The notes: a model not told the origin generated them from the letters alone. A DNA stretch of 64,000 nucleotides from Leptospira sanjuanensis (GCF_022267375.1 NZ_JAIZBH010000001.1:3362001-3426000), one strand, 5' to 3'. Counted from the stretch's first letter, positions 39,265-61,294 are shown. Made by a program: numbers and translations.

Positions 39265-40011
39265 TTACTTCTTCGCCGAATCTTCGAACGCGATCCGGGC
39301 GATTTCCGTTTTTGGAATATTCTTCTTTTCTTTTATGGTTTTCGGAACGCGCATATCGATCTTATGAAGGGTGGACTTTTGGATCGTGATTTTTTTACCT
39401 TCCAGATTTTCGATCGTCACTTCCTTGTCGTCCTGTCCGATCTGTTTTCCGTCGATGGTTGTTCCGTCGCGTAAATACGCGCGATCGGTAAAACCTCCCT
39501 TAGGATCGGGAACCATGGTTTCGACTTCGATGGAAGCATCGTCGAACCCGAGAATTTTCACCTGAATCAAAGGATCTCCCGATCTCAGATGAACGACTGC
39601 TTTTCCGGTCACCGCCATTTGATAAAGGGTTTGATCGATCGAAACCTTTTCGGGATTCCAGTTGTTCGCGAATAAATTCTCTTCGCAGAACTCGATCGTT
39701 CTGGTTCTACGGACCAACGTGATCGCCCATCCTCCGATCGCGGTTACCGCATAGTCTTTCCAATTGGTGATCTCGGTGACGCGTAACGTTTGTCCGGGCG
39801 CGGGAATCGGTTCCGGATTTCGAAACACGGGAACCAAACCGAACAAGAACGCGTAGAGAGGTTGCGCCGCGGCGACCTTGCAACTCGCCGCGTCCTCGGA
39901 AGCGAGAACGGTTCTGTGAGTTTTATCGGAACTGATGCGCTGATCGATTTTGCAATCGAATAGAAACACGCAAAACAGGATGAAAAAAAGAACGTGAATT
40001 TTATTTTTCAT
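39265..40011 (-). CDS. Hypothetical lipoprotein with Bor-like segment
   Basis: 248 residues from ATG 40011. The signal ends VFLFDC. Residues 40-105 (AAAQPLYAFLFGLVPVFRNP, then WKDYAVTAIGGWAITLVRR and TIEFC) recall the Bor-like exported lipoprotein arrangement, though weakly. The C-terminal half is a small beta domain with two parallel segments (IQVKILGFDDASIEVET, KEVTIENLEGKKITIQ). No function assigned. Confidence 0.55.
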   Translation of the reverse strand: MKNKIHVLFFILFCVFLFDCKIDQRISSDKTHRTVLASEDAASCKVAAAQPLYAFLFGLVPVFRNPEPIPAPGQTLRVTEITNWKDYAVTAIGGWAITLVRRTRTIEFCEENLFANNWNPEKVSIDQTLYQMAVTGKAVVHLRSGDPLIQVKILGFDDASIEVETMVPDPKGGFTDRAYLRDGTTIDGKQIGQDDKEVTIENLEGKKITIQKSTLHKIDMRVPKTIKEKKNIPKTEIARIAFEDSAKK

Positions 40012-40092
40012 GAAAGAATCGACCTCGGAATTCAATAGAACTTTTTCGTTTCTCCGTAAGCGGAGGAGTTATCATAAGACCGTACGCTTCGA

Positions 40093-41130
40093 TTAAGAAG
40101 CGAGATTATACACACATCGAATCGCTTTTCCCTTGCTGCTCTTCGTATGCGTGGTCGTGTTGCTCGCACCGCCGAATTGAATGACTTGCATCGTCGCGGA
40201 AGTACAACCTCCTGGAGAAAATGTCCAATAGTATCCGTTTACGGTCTGAGGAAATAAGGTCGTATTGATCGTCGAACCCGTGTTACCCGGACACTGATCG
40301 GAGGTGCCGCAAGAAGACCCTTGCGAATAAGAGGAGCAGGAAATCAACGTATTCAAATTGTCGAAGGTAGGGGATCGCATCACGAACGGAAGAGAAACGA
40401 GTTCGGGAGGCGCTAACGTAGTCTGCATGTCGTAACATGCGTTTTGAAATTCGGACATACCGTAAGGATCGCAAGAACCGTCATCCGTACCACAAAATGC
40501 GACATCGAGATTCGCTCCGTAGTTGTCGGCCTCGCTTCCCTTTCCTTGACAATCGTTAAAACCCGGTCTCCAGACCTGGCCGTAAGAACATTTCGTCCAA
40601 ATCAGTGACGAAAGAACGACCGTGCCGTTGACTTTATCTCCGGCGGACGCACGCACAACGGTTACGGTATAATTCTGAGAATTTCCGTTTTCATCCGTGA
40701 ATTTATAAATCACCGGATTCGAAAAATCCAGCGACGTGGTTCCCGAAACCTGTTGAACGCCTCCGACCTCCAATTTGGAATTTTCGGGAATCAAAAAAGT
40801 CGCCTTTAAGGAACTTACGTTAGTTGCGTTCGGGACCGCCACGGTAACGGTGGAATTCGGCTGATTCTCCGTAATCCCTCCTGCGCATTTTCCCGAGATA
40901 CAAAACAACGGAAACGAAGCAGATAAGTCGAAACCGAAAGCTTGAATTCCGTTCGCACGGGGTTGAAACACCGCGGCCAACGCGATCGCTCTCTGCTGAT
41001 CGCAATTCTTACATTCTTCCTTTGTGGGAAAGAACGTTTCGGAAACCGCCTGAGAAAGAGGATTTAAAAAACAATTCGTAAAGAAGGAACAAGATAGCAA
41101 AAGAAAAACTGTACACGCGATTCTTTTCAT
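40093..41130 (-). CDS. Cys-rich lipoprotein with DUF1566/Lcl-like C-terminus
   Basis: 345 residues. The lipobox is FFTNC. An Ig-like or cadherin-like middle (FLIPENSKLEVGG, VIYKFTDENGNSQNYTVTV) precedes a Cys-rich region ending YYWTFSPGGC and KSSKGKAIRCVYN, which resembles the DUF1566 (Lcl) domain. Such proteins are repeated in Leptospira and are probably surface-exposed. A 327-bp gap upstream holds a 12-bp palindrome (41426-41437, CGCCGATCGGCG) but no other clear feature. Confidence 0.65.
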   Translation of the reverse strand: MKRIACTVFLLLSCSFFTNCFLNPLSQAVSETFFPTKEECKNCDQQRAIALAAVFQPRANGIQAFGFDLSASFPLFCISGKCAGGITENQPNSTVTVAVPNATNVSSLKATFLIPENSKLEVGGVQQVSGTTSLDFSNPVIYKFTDENGNSQNYTVTVVRASAGDKVNGTVVLSSLIWTKCSYGQVWRPGFNDCQGKGSEADNYGANLDVAFCGTDDGSCDPYGMSEFQNACYDMQTTLAPPELVSLPFVMRSPTFDNLNTLISCSSYSQGSSCGTSDQCPGNTGSTINTTLFPQTVNGYYWTFSPGGCTSATMQVIQFGGASNTTTHTKSSKGKAIRCVYNLAS

Positions 41131-41457
41131 TTTACAGCGTATCCAAGCATACTATATTTTATCAGAAAGATTAAGCGGCAAGTTTCCGTCCCGGACTCCG
41201 CGATTCATAGAGAGCGGTGTCATTGCGTTTTCTTCGGGACAGGTTCTTATAATTTTCCAATAGGTGCAAGTGTATACCGATCGGAAATAACTTTCAGCTA
41301 AAAAAGAGGTTCTAACGGACGCTTGACGAAAAAAATTTCCGATTCTTCCGTTAATGCGACAAGAACCGATTATTTAGAATTTTTGAATAAAGCAAAAGAA
41401 GGTGGAAACCCCTCGTTTTAGTGATCGCCGATCGGCGTCGGAACGCGGATTCGGTTT

Positions 41458-41904
41458 CTAATCCGGCACTTCGAAGTTGAAGATTTCGGAAACATCCGGA
41501 GGGGCTTTTTTGTAGATCAACGCATCGGAACCGTCTTCGTAATAACGTTTTCGCACGTGGATTCTTTGAAAGCCGCAGGCTTCATACAAACCGATCGCGG
41601 GAAGATTGAGGGAACTCACTTCCAGGAAAAAACTCTTTTCCCGTTCGGAATTTAAAAGATATTCCAAAAGTTTTTTCGCGATTCCCTTCTTTCGATGACG
41701 AGGATCAACGGCGACACGATAGATTTCGATCTCTTCGCCGGAGAGTTTGTAAAGAATATAACAGAGATCAGTCGCTCCGATCGCGGACGCTTCGTCAAGA
41801 TGAGAATATAACATTTCCGTTGTCCAAGCGCCGCTTCCAAAACACTCGACTTCCAGGACATTGAGCCAATCCAGATCCGTTTTATTCAGAATTCTCGCTT
41901 CCAC
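41458..41904 (-). CDS. rimI: Ribosomal-protein-alanine N-acetyltransferase RimI-like
   Basis: 148 residues, GNAT fold. Motif A reads [21 protein letters not shown] (acetyl-CoA loop); [19 protein letters not shown] is the B motif typical of RimI. RimI acetylates the N-terminus of ribosomal protein bS18; other GNAT substrates are possible. A lone gene with 140 bp upstream. Confidence 0.8.
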   Translation of the reverse strand: MEARILNKTDLDWLNVLEVECFGSGAWTTEMLYSHLDEASAIGATDLCYILYKLSGEEIEIYRVAVDPRHRKKGIAKKLLEYLLNSEREKSFFLEVSSLNLPAIGLYEACGFQRIHVRKRYYEDGSDALIYKKAPPDVSEIFNFEVPD

Positions 41905-42045
41905 TTCGGAAAACCGTTCTCGTTTTTAAGTCAAATTCTAGTTGCAGAAGTCCAATATTCAATCAGGATTCAACACTTACCTTTCGGAGGAACCGGAATT
42001 TCGAAAAAAAAATTCCCGCCGAAAGAACTGAATCAAGGAGTCTCT

Positions 42046-42393
42046 ATGAAAAAAATAGGTAAAATCGTTTATGCGGTCCCTTTCGCGATTTTCGGATTGT
42101 TCCATTTTATCTCCGGTCCGGCGATGTCCGGAATCGTTCCTTCTTACATTCCATTTCCTCTCGTTTGGGTTTATCTCGTCGGTTTGGCTCTGATCGCCGC
42201 TTCCGTTTCCATCATCACCGGAATCAAAACGCATCTCGCGACGATTCTTCTCGCGGTGCTTTTGGGAATTTTCGTAGTATTGGTGCATCTTCCCGGCGCG
42301 GCCGCAGGCAACCAAGCGTCCACGGTCGCTCTTTTGAAGGACGTTTCCCTTTTAGGAGCCGCTCTTTTGATCGCAGGCTCGACCAAAGACTGA
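42046..42393 (+). CDS. DoxX-like small membrane protein
   Basis: 115 residues, four hydrophobic segments. The start KIVYAVPFAIFGLFHFISG and the spacing of helices resemble the DoxX/DoxD family. A strong AAGGAG ribosome-binding site precedes the ATG. Role unclear; DoxX proteins are sometimes involved in redox balance at the membrane. A clear terminator follows. Confidence 0.7.
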   Translation: MKKIGKIVYAVPFAIFGLFHFISGPAMSGIVPSYIPFPLVWVYLVGLALIAASVSIITGIKTHLATILLAVLLGIFVVLVHLPGAAAGNQASTVALLKDVSLLGAALLIAGSTKD

Positions 42394-42407
42394 TTCTTTT
42401 CGTCCTC

Positions 42408-42442
42408 AAAGCGGAGTTTCGGCTCCGCTTTTCTTTCTTTTT
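42408..42442 (+). terminator. Rho-independent terminator
   Basis: AAAGCGGAG (42408-42416) pairs perfectly with CTCCGCTTT (42423-42431) around a TTTCGG loop and is followed by TTCTTTCTTTTTT. It lies 14 nt after the DoxX-like stop codon. Confidence 0.88.
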
Positions 42443-42558
42443 TCCCTAAAATTCAAACCGCAGATTCGATTTCCGAAACCGCATCATTTAAGAAGATGAG
42501 AATTTTTCGTTCAACCGATATTCTCATTAGGACTTTGTATTCGTTTCGAGGAAGTTTT

Positions 42559-43442
42559 ATGATTCAGAAAATTCTCCGCATTCTTACCCTACTTTGTTTG
42601 TTTGTGTTCGGGTTCGTCTCCTGCGAACGATCCAAAAATTTCGGATTTCAAAACCGAGGCGATCGACCTCCCACGGTCGAAGACTTGGAAGCGTGGAAGG
42701 AAAGGCTCGCGATGGAAGAAGCCGAGATCATTGAACTGGAAAAGAAAATTTCCTCGATGGCGCAGAAGACACGATCGGCGGGAGCCTTGAGTTGGAAGAT
42801 CGCGCAGGGTTATATGAAGATCGGCGACTACGATATGGGCGTGAAATTCTACAACCGCGCGCTCAAAGAAAACAACGAAGGGAAGAAGGTAGAGATCGTC
42901 GGAGCCGAACTTCATTTTTTCGAGCCCGCGATTCCGTATTTCGAAAAAGCGCTATTGTTAAAACCGGTCGATCAACAACTTCTTTTCGAAACCGCGCTCG
43001 CATACGCGAACGCTTCGAGGGATAGGGGCTGGGAAACGACTCGAAGACAGATCGCGATCGATTTGTTTACGCACCTCGCAATCCAAGATCCGCGAGATTC
43101 GCGGTTCCCGTATCAGCTCGCGTTGATCTACTTCGATTCTTCCATGCCGGATTCCTCTTGGGAAGGCGTTTCCGCTGGCTTTCACGACCAGGACAGGGCG
43201 CTGCGCATCATCGATGATATTATAAAAAAAGAATATAGAAACGTCCCCGCGCGTTTTGCGAAGGCGAACTTTCTTTACAGACTCGGAAAGGTCGAGGATT
43301 CCAAGGAAGAATATCTCAAGGTCAAAAAGACGATCGAAGAACTGAACGACGCGGGTCTTGTCCGAGGCGGCCTCGAAAAGAACGACTCGTATCAGAACGT
43401 TCTGCAAAACCTGAAAAAAATCGAAAGCGCGTCCAAGGAAGA

Positions 43443-43446
<4 letters not shown>
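42559..43446 (+). CDS. TPR lipoprotein
   Basis: 295 residues. The signal ends VFGFVSC (lipobox). Helical repeats follow: SWKIAQGYMKIGDYDMGVKF, AIPYFEKALLLKPVDQQLL, RFPYQLALIYFD and ARFAKANFLYRLGKVEDSK. These are tetratricopeptide-like protein-interaction units. ATG 42559 is preceded by GAGGAAG; an earlier in-frame ATG at 42496 lacks a site. It ends with an ATGA overlap onto dprA. Confidence 0.78.
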
Positions 43447-45894
<2,448 letters not shown>

Positions 45895-45898
45895 TTTT

Positions 45899-46669
45899 TT
45901 AAACCGAAGTGAAGGATCGCATCGATACGGATCGATTCTGAAAACCGTGATGTATGAACCTCACTTTTTCCTCAGGTTTCATCGCTCCCAACACGTAAAA
46001 GATCGGCTCTAAATGTTCCGTGCTCGGCGCGGATAACTTCGCGATCTCGCCCTTCTTTTGAAACTCGAGGATCGCCTTGTCGTTTCTGGATTCCAATGAC
46101 TGACGTACAAACTCGTCGAACTCGATCGCCCAATCGGACGGCACCGCGTTCATGTTGTGGAAGTCGGCGGCTCTGAGATTGTGCACGATGTTTCCGCTTC
46201 CCAAGATCAAGGTTCCTTCTTCCCGAAGAGGCTGCAGCTCGCGTCCGATTTCGTATTGTTGTTCCGGGCTCAGATTCGCGTCGATGCTCAGTTGAACCAC
46301 GGGAAGATTTGCCCTTTGAAAAAGAAAATAAAGAACTCCCCAACTTCCGTGATCGATCCCCCATTCGGTCGTTGTCTGCACGTCTACGCTCTTCAGAAGA
46401 TTCTTTACTCGTTGTGCAAGTTTTGGCGATCCGGAAGGACGGTATTTTACCTCGTACAACTCTTGAGGGAATCCGTAAAAGTCGTAAATTTGTTCGGGCG
46501 GATCGGAAACAGTCACATACGTTCCCCTAGTTTTCCAATGCGCGGATACGACGAGAACGTTTTTCACATCCTTAAGAGTGGAACCGAATTCTTCCAGATT
46601 TCGAGTGAAGTCAGACCGGATTACGAGGTTCATCGGGGAACCGTGACCGAAAAATACTACGGGATTCAT
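45899..46669 (-). CDS. ygiD: DODA-type extradiol dioxygenase (YgiD-like)
   Basis: 256 residues. Metal-ligand regions are FFGHGSPMN (His9), VVSAHWKTRG and the C-terminal FIHHGFQ, as in class III LigB-type extradiol dioxygenases of the 4,5-DOPA group (no relation to the Leptospira adhesin LigB). YgiD opens catechol rings; the true substrate here is unknown. Convergent with the gamma-carboxylase-like gene with a 4-nt gap. Confidence 0.85.
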   Translation of the reverse strand: MNPVVFFGHGSPMNLVIRSDFTRNLEEFGSTLKDVKNVLVVSAHWKTRGTYVTVSDPPEQIYDFYGFPQELYEVKYRPSGSPKLAQRVKNLLKSVDVQTTTEWGIDHGSWGVLYFLFQRANLPVVQLSIDANLSPEQQYEIGRELQPLREEGTLILGSGNIVHNLRAADFHNMNAVPSDWAIEFDEFVRQSLESRNDKAILEFQKKGEIAKLSAPSTEHLEPIFYVLGAMKPEEKVRFIHHGFQNRSVSMRSFTSV

Positions 46670-46852
46670 TCTTTTACTTAGACATAACCCATCCTAAAAA
46701 GAAACGTACTTTTGTCAAAATTCTCCATAACTTCCCGACCTTGATCCCGGCTTTGAAATTTTTTTCCGCGGCTCTCATGTTCGCCTTTTAAAATCCGAGA
46801 TTTAATTTACGGGCTTTTCCGGCGTTCGCAGAAACCGAATATATTATTTTTT

Positions 46853-46864
46853 TTGAATATTCAA
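46853..46864. promoter_or_regulatory. Perfect palindrome in the ligB upstream region
   Basis: TTGAATATTCAA is a 12-bp perfect palindrome in a T-rich setting, about 290 nt upstream of ligB. It could be an operator or part of the promoter. No convincing -35/-10 pair was found around it. The rest of the 471-bp gap between ygiD and ligB contains the small ORF listed separately. Confidence 0.35.
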
Positions 46865-46953
46865 TTTTTGCGTTATCCTTAGGAGAATCGGTCCGTTATT
46901 CGGTCATTGCTTCGGGACATAGATCCGAAAGCGATTCAAAACGGAGGCGCACA

Positions 46954-47070
46954 ATGGACTCTAATTCAAAGTTATGGCATTTTGAAGCAAATTTGCGTTC
47001 TTTACTTTGCCGGGACAAACACTTAGTCTCTTATCGTTTTCAAACTAATCCCTTAAAGCTAAAAAAATAA
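46954..47070 (+). CDS. Candidate 38-codon leader ORF upstream of ligB
   Basis: The ATG at 46954 is preceded at six bases by GGAGG (46943-46947), the best ribosome-binding site near ligB. The frame encodes 38 residues starting [14 protein letters not shown] and ending NPLKLKK, then TAA, 70 nt before the ligB ATG at 47141. ligB itself has no visible Shine-Dalgarno site. lig mRNAs of L. interrogans are known to have long leaders that restrict translation at low temperature. Whether transcription starts upstream of this ORF here is unknown. Confidence 0.4.
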   Translation: MDSNSKLWHFEANLRSLLCRDKHLVSYRFQTNPLKLKK

Positions 47071-47140
47071 ACCGATTGCCGGATTTACACGAATGCAAAC
47101 GTCGAAAAAGACAACAAACAAGATACGCCAAGCCCCTTTG

Positions 47141-52819
<5,679 letters not shown>

Positions 52820-52820
52820 T

Positions 52821-53300
52821 ATGCGACATCGACAAACCTTATCACTGATCGTTACCGTGCTGATTCTAATCGGTTTCGTTCTCTTCGGAGAAGAAGGAAA
52901 TTCGGAACGACTCACGTTTACGAAAAACGATCGGAACGAAATGATCCGGCTCCAATCCTTCGTTCACGGAAGAATGGAATCTGGAAACAACGTTCAAAAT
53001 TACGAATTTATCCTCAAACAATCGGAGAATATGCGAGGAATCTTTCAAATCGATTCCGTAAGCTCCGATCTAAAACTCGAATTGATCAAAAAAGAATTTC
53101 CCTTCGACTCAAAGACTTCCTGTGCAAACACGAATTCAGGAAACACGTTCTCCTGCAAAATCGAAATCCAATCCCTGGAAAAAGGAAAGTATCGACTGAC
53201 CGTTTTCCGGGGCACAAACAAAAAAGAATCCGATTTCAATCTATTTGCGGGAATATTCGGAAAGGGTTATATAGATGTCGACTCAACATCCGATCGTTAA
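52821..53300 (+). CDS. Hypothetical exported protein downstream of ligB
   Basis: 159 residues. An N-terminal hydrophobic segment (LSLIVTVLILIGFVLFGEE) acts as signal or anchor. The rest is beta-rich with two Cys (SCANTN, TFSCKIE), consistent with a periplasmic or surface beta-domain. It starts one nt after the ligB stop and overlaps the next start by 26 nt, so it is likely co-transcribed with ligB. Not recognised. Confidence 0.6.
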   Translation: MRHRQTLSLIVTVLILIGFVLFGEEGNSERLTFTKNDRNEMIRLQSFVHGRMESGNNVQNYEFILKQSENMRGIFQIDSVSSDLKLELIKKEFPFDSKTSCANTNSGNTFSCKIEIQSLEKGKYRLTVFRGTNKKESDFNLFAGIFGKGYIDVDSTSDR

Positions 53301-53655
53301 AGCGGCGATCGCGTTTTTATTCATGGGAATCTTCGTCGCCTGCCAGCACGCGCGCGTCCGATTTCCGCAGGACCCGCCTAAATCCTGTTTAAATCCGTCC
53401 ACGCAGAGGCAGTGTAAGGCCGCGCTGGAAGACAGGGAACGATTGAACGCGGAACCTTCGCAGATGCACGTGATTCCTCAGTCCTTTTATTTCTGGGGAA
53501 TGAGCCCGAAAAACTATCCGATAAACGCGGCCGACTATTGTACGAACGGAGTGAAGGAAGCGCATCAGTATTCGACTTTTTTCGACGCGCTCTACGAACA
53601 GCTTACGCTCGGAATCTATTCACCGAGGACTTTGGATCTGATCTGCTACAACTGA
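53275..53655 (+). CDS. Bor-like lipoprotein (first)
   Basis: 126 residues. The signal ends IFVAC (lipobox). The second half, QSFYFWGMSPKNYPINAADYC to LTLGIYSPRTLDLIC, matches the Bor family, named for the phage lambda lipoprotein linked to serum resistance. The ligB context makes a surface or complement-related role attractive, but this is inference. It starts within the preceding gene and is followed after 7 nt by a shorter relative. Confidence 0.75.
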   Translation: MSTQHPIVKAAIAFLFMGIFVACQHARVRFPQDPPKSCLNPSTQRQCKAALEDRERLNAEPSQMHVIPQSFYFWGMSPKNYPINAADYCTNGVKEAHQYSTFFDALYEQLTLGIYSPRTLDLICYN

Positions 53656-53662
53656 GAAGTAT

Positions 53663-53971
53663 ATGAGAATTTTAAAAACCATACTGTTGACGATTACGAT
53701 CGGAACGGCGACGGGATGTCACAATACCACATTACAAATCTATAATTCTCCCGGAGCGGCCTCATTTCCGGACGAAACCAAAGCGGATCAGACCTATAAA
53801 CAAGGCGGCTACGCCGTGGGCTTGATCGAATCTTTCGATACGCCCGAGGTGAAATGCCAGGAAGGAAAACCGCGGATTCTCATCCAAAGAAACTTTTGGG
53901 ATAACGTGATTCACTGGACGATCGGCGGAATTTACACACGAAGGACAGTGCAGGTGTTTTGTAAAAAGTAA
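53663..53971 (+). CDS. Bor-like lipoprotein (second)
   Basis: 102 residues. The signal ends TATGC (lipobox near residue 19). The body shows the same C-terminal pattern (ILIQRNFWDNVIHWTIGGIY then TRRTVQVFC) with conserved aromatic and Cys positions. It is probably a paralogue of the upstream Bor-like lipoprotein. Last gene of the run. Confidence 0.65.
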   Translation: MRILKTILLTITIGTATGCHNTTLQIYNSPGAASFPDETKADQTYKQGGYAVGLIESFDTPEVKCQEGKPRILIQRNFWDNVIHWTIGGIYTRRTVQVFCKK

Positions 53972-53987
53972 GGCGGAGTTAAAACAG

Positions 53988-54016
53988 GAAATCCTCCGGC
54001 GTCGTCGAAGGATTTC
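53988..54016. terminator. Hairpin between convergent genes
   Basis: GAAATCCT (53988-53995) and AGGATTTC (54009-54016) form a perfect 8-bp stem with a 13-nt loop, between the convergent Bor-like and VOC genes. No T-run follows on either strand. A weak bidirectional terminator is plausible. Confidence 0.35.
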
Positions 54017-54035
54017 GAATCTGTGAAAGTACCGT

Positions 54036-54446
54036 TTAGACTTCTTTCGGTCCCGGATAAAAGGCCGGATTCCAAGCGACTTCCCAATAATATCCTTCGG
54101 GATCCTCGAAGTAACCCGAATAACCTCCCCAGAAAACGTCCTGTGGTCGCTTAACAATTTTTGCTCCCGCCTTTTCCGCCTTTGCGATAACTTCGTTGAC
54201 TTCCTCTTTGGAATGTCCGTTGTAAGCGAGCGTAAATCCCCGAAAACCGTTTCCTTTTGCGGGAACTCCGACGTCCTCGGCGAGAGCTTCGAGCGGATAT
54301 AAAGCGAACCAGGTTCCGTTTAACGTAAAGAAGGCGATATTTCCTTCGAACTTCATTTTAGGAAAACCGAGTCCTTCCTCGTAGAAGCGAACCGCTTGAT
54401 CGAAGTTTTTTACGCCTAAGGTGATGATGTTGATTCTGGGTTGCAT
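54036..54446 (-). CDS. VOC (glyoxalase-like) family protein
   Basis: 136 residues. Two beta-alpha-beta-beta-beta units are evident: INIITLGVKNFDQAVRFYEE and a metal-site-like second half ending GYFEDPEGYYWEVAWNP. Such proteins include glyoxalases, dioxygenases and antibiotic-binding proteins; the substrate is unknown. Tail to tail with the Bor-like genes. Confidence 0.82.
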   Translation of the reverse strand: MQPRINIITLGVKNFDQAVRFYEEGLGFPKMKFEGNIAFFTLNGTWFALYPLEALAEDVGVPAKGNGFRGFTLAYNGHSKEEVNEVIAKAEKAGAKIVKRPQDVFWGGYSGYFEDPEGYYWEVAWNPAFYPGPKEV

Positions 54447-54617
54447 GGGGCCGATTTTTAATACGACAAAGAATTTAGAAAAGAATTTTCCGGTCGAAAG
54501 AGATTTCGAAACGTAGAATTTATCGATCGGGTAAAGTTCGTTTCGGGGTAAAATCCGAACAATCGGTTTCGGAAAGAATTTGAAACGGAGAATAAACGAG
54601 AATTCGGAAAGATCTTT

Positions 54618-55946
<1,329 letters not shown>

Positions 55947-55989
55947 TAAGGCAAAATATATTTCCTCGGAAAAGATTTCAATTCTTATC

Positions 55990-56370
55990 GAGCGACCCGT
56001 AGGAAGCGAGATAGCCAACGAGCAGCGGAGCGACGCGAGTGGTTTCCAACGAAGGTGGAAAAGAGAGCGCCCCGTAGGAAGCGAGATAGCCGGCGAGCAG
56101 CGGAGCGACGCGAGTGGTTTCCAACGAAGGTGGAAAAGAGAGCGACCCGTAGGAAGCGAGATAGCCAACGAGCAGCGGAGCGACGCGAGTGGTTTCCAAC
56201 GAAGGTGGAAAAGAGAGCGCCCCGTAGGAAGCGAGATAGCCGGCGAGCAGCGGAGCGATGCGAGTGGTTTCCAACGAAGGTGGAAAAGAGAGCGCCCTGT
56301 AGGAAGCGAGATAGCCAACGAGCAGCGGAGCGATGCGAGTGGTTTCCAACGAAGGTGGAAAAGAGAGCGC
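55990..56370. repeat. 75-bp tandem repeat, five copies plus partial
   Basis: Units begin at 55990, 56065, 56140, 56215 and 56290; each starts GAGCG(A/C)CCCGTAGGAAGC (unit five has a T variant) and ends GGTGGAAAAGA. Positions 28-30 alternate AAC, GGC, AAC, GGC, AAC, and a C/T change separates units 1-3 from 4-5. The unit is 25 codons long, so frames stay open on both strands. Inside each unit TTTCCA and TGGAAA can pair around a 7-nt loop. It lies 43 bp upstream of the adenosine deaminase start. Confidence 0.92.
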
Positions 56371-56415
56371 CCCCGTAACTTCTGAGTTCAGAAATTCTCA
56401 ATGGCGGTTACAATT

Positions 56416-56597
56416 GGAGTTCCCACACACAGCCCGCAAGGGACGCGCAAGACTTGGTCCGATTTTGCGGTTCCTGTAGAAGAAAGAGCACGCTTTTTTT
56501 TCGACCGACGCCTCAGACCGAGCGGGACTCCGCGAGTCTGGAGCGGCCCGACCCCGCTTGCGGGGATGCGGCCGTAAGTTTTCGTATGAGTTCCTAC
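56416..56597 (-). repeat. Composite intergenic element, copy B (inverted)
   Basis: Reverse complement order is GTAGGAACTCATACG (56597-56583), CGGCCGCAT (56574-56566), a 27-base block (56543-56517) identical at 26 positions to copy A, CGGACCAAG (56461-56453) and GTGTGGGAACTCC (56428-56416). It occupies the gap between the tandem repeat and the aminotransferase gene. Spacing between blocks differs from copy A, which is about 40 bp longer. Confidence 0.75.
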
Positions 56598-56685
56598 ATT
56601 TTTCCGGATCGCCGATCGATTTACAACTCAGGAAAAATCGAAATCTGCCGAAGCTTAAAAAAGCACCGGGGGTTATGTCCGATTT

Positions 56686-57885
<1,200 letters not shown>

Positions 57886-57896
57886 AACGGAGCGCT

Positions 57897-58760
57897 TTAA
57901 TCCAGATAACGATTGATTTCCAACGAAAGCTCTTCCGGTTTTTCCATGTGGATGGCGTGTTTCGCATCGGGAATCAGGACGAGCTTGCTCTTCTTCAGGT
58001 AAGAATGCAGCTTCTTCGTCATCGCTACGTCCGTGATCGGATCTTCTTTGCCGGATACGATCAACGCCGGAATTTTTATATCACCGAGTTTTTTGCCTAA
58101 AAAGATTTCCGCTTCCCGTTCAAGGGTATTGATCGTCAGAAATTGATTCGGCAGTTCGTTCCAAGATTGAATCAAAGCCTTTCTTGCAATTCTTCCCGGA
58201 AGCTCGGGAGTTTCGTAATACAACGCTTCGATCAGCTTAACGAGATCGTTTTCGTTTTTCGGAAACAGAAGTTCCTTCATCTCGTCCCGTTTGGGATGAG
58301 GAATTCCTCCGGGAGAAATCAAAACCAATTTGGAAATCCGTTTCTCCCGATCCCGCAGCGCGATATGCATCGCGATCAATGCGCCCATCGAATGTCCGCC
58401 TAACACGAGATTATCGAGGTCCAGTTTGCGAATCGCCTCGTAGATCAAATCACCGAACACGTCCACTTGATAGAGATATTTGAGAGGAGGAAGTTTGCTC
58501 TTTCCGAACCCCGGAATGTCCGGAATTAAAATACGATAATCCTGCCGCAGCTTGGGAGCGACCCTGCGAAGTCCCGTAGCCGAATCGAGCAACCCGTGGA
58601 TCAACAGAATCGTCTTATTCCTGTCCGGATTCTTCTCCAAAAAATAAACGGAATTGCCCCCGATATCCGCTTTAAGATCGTCGAACCCTAGGATCTCCTT
58701 CATATATTTTTTCTTTTTCCAGTGATAGTGGCGCAGGAACAATCCGTACATCGATTTCAT
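57897..58760 (-). CDS. Alpha/beta hydrolase
   Basis: 287 residues. Nucleophile elbow GGHSMGALIA (Ser), Asp in SGKEDPITD and His in DAKHAIHME form a catalytic triad; IHGLLDSATG is the oxyanion region. Basic residues crowd the N-terminus (HYHWKKKKYMKE). Substrate unknown; esterase or C-C hydrolase activity possible. It is divergent from the kinase gene. Confidence 0.8.
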   Translation of the reverse strand: MKSMYGLFLRHYHWKKKKYMKEILGFDDLKADIGGNSVYFLEKNPDRNKTILLIHGLLDSATGLRRVAPKLRQDYRILIPDIPGFGKSKLPPLKYLYQVDVFGDLIYEAIRKLDLDNLVLGGHSMGALIAMHIALRDREKRISKLVLISPGGIPHPKRDEMKELLFPKNENDLVKLIEALYYETPELPGRIARKALIQSWNELPNQFLTINTLEREAEIFLGKKLGDIKIPALIVSGKEDPITDVAMTKKLHSYLKKSKLVLIPDAKHAIHMEKPEELSLEINRYLD

Positions 58761-58941
58761 GATTGCATATTCTCTATGTTAAAAGTTGCAGAGTTCCGGC
58801 GAACGGGAAAAAGAGCCGGTCGATTTCAAAAATTCCATCCCTGCTCTCGCTGTAAATCCTTCCGCTTCCAAGTTTCCCGATTTAATTCTTGCAAAGAATC
58901 GAAAGAAAGCCGAAATACAATATAGGTTTTCCCGGATCAGC

Positions 58942-61263
<2,322 letters not shown>

Positions 61264-61294
61264 ATCGGTTTTTCTGGTAAAATAGCGTTGTCCT

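Noticed and set aside
41131..41457. Gene or RNA in the 327-bp gap upstream of the DUF1566-like gene
   Set aside because: Only a 12-bp palindrome is visible; no ORF with a start site and no tRNA-like fold was found.
56055..56370. Possible CRISPR array
   Set aside because: The repeats are contiguous with no unique spacers, and no cas genes occur nearby.
58786..58941. 52-residue N-terminal extension of the PAS kinase
   Set aside because: It carries no domain and lacks a good start site; the PAS region follows directly after the ATG at 58942.
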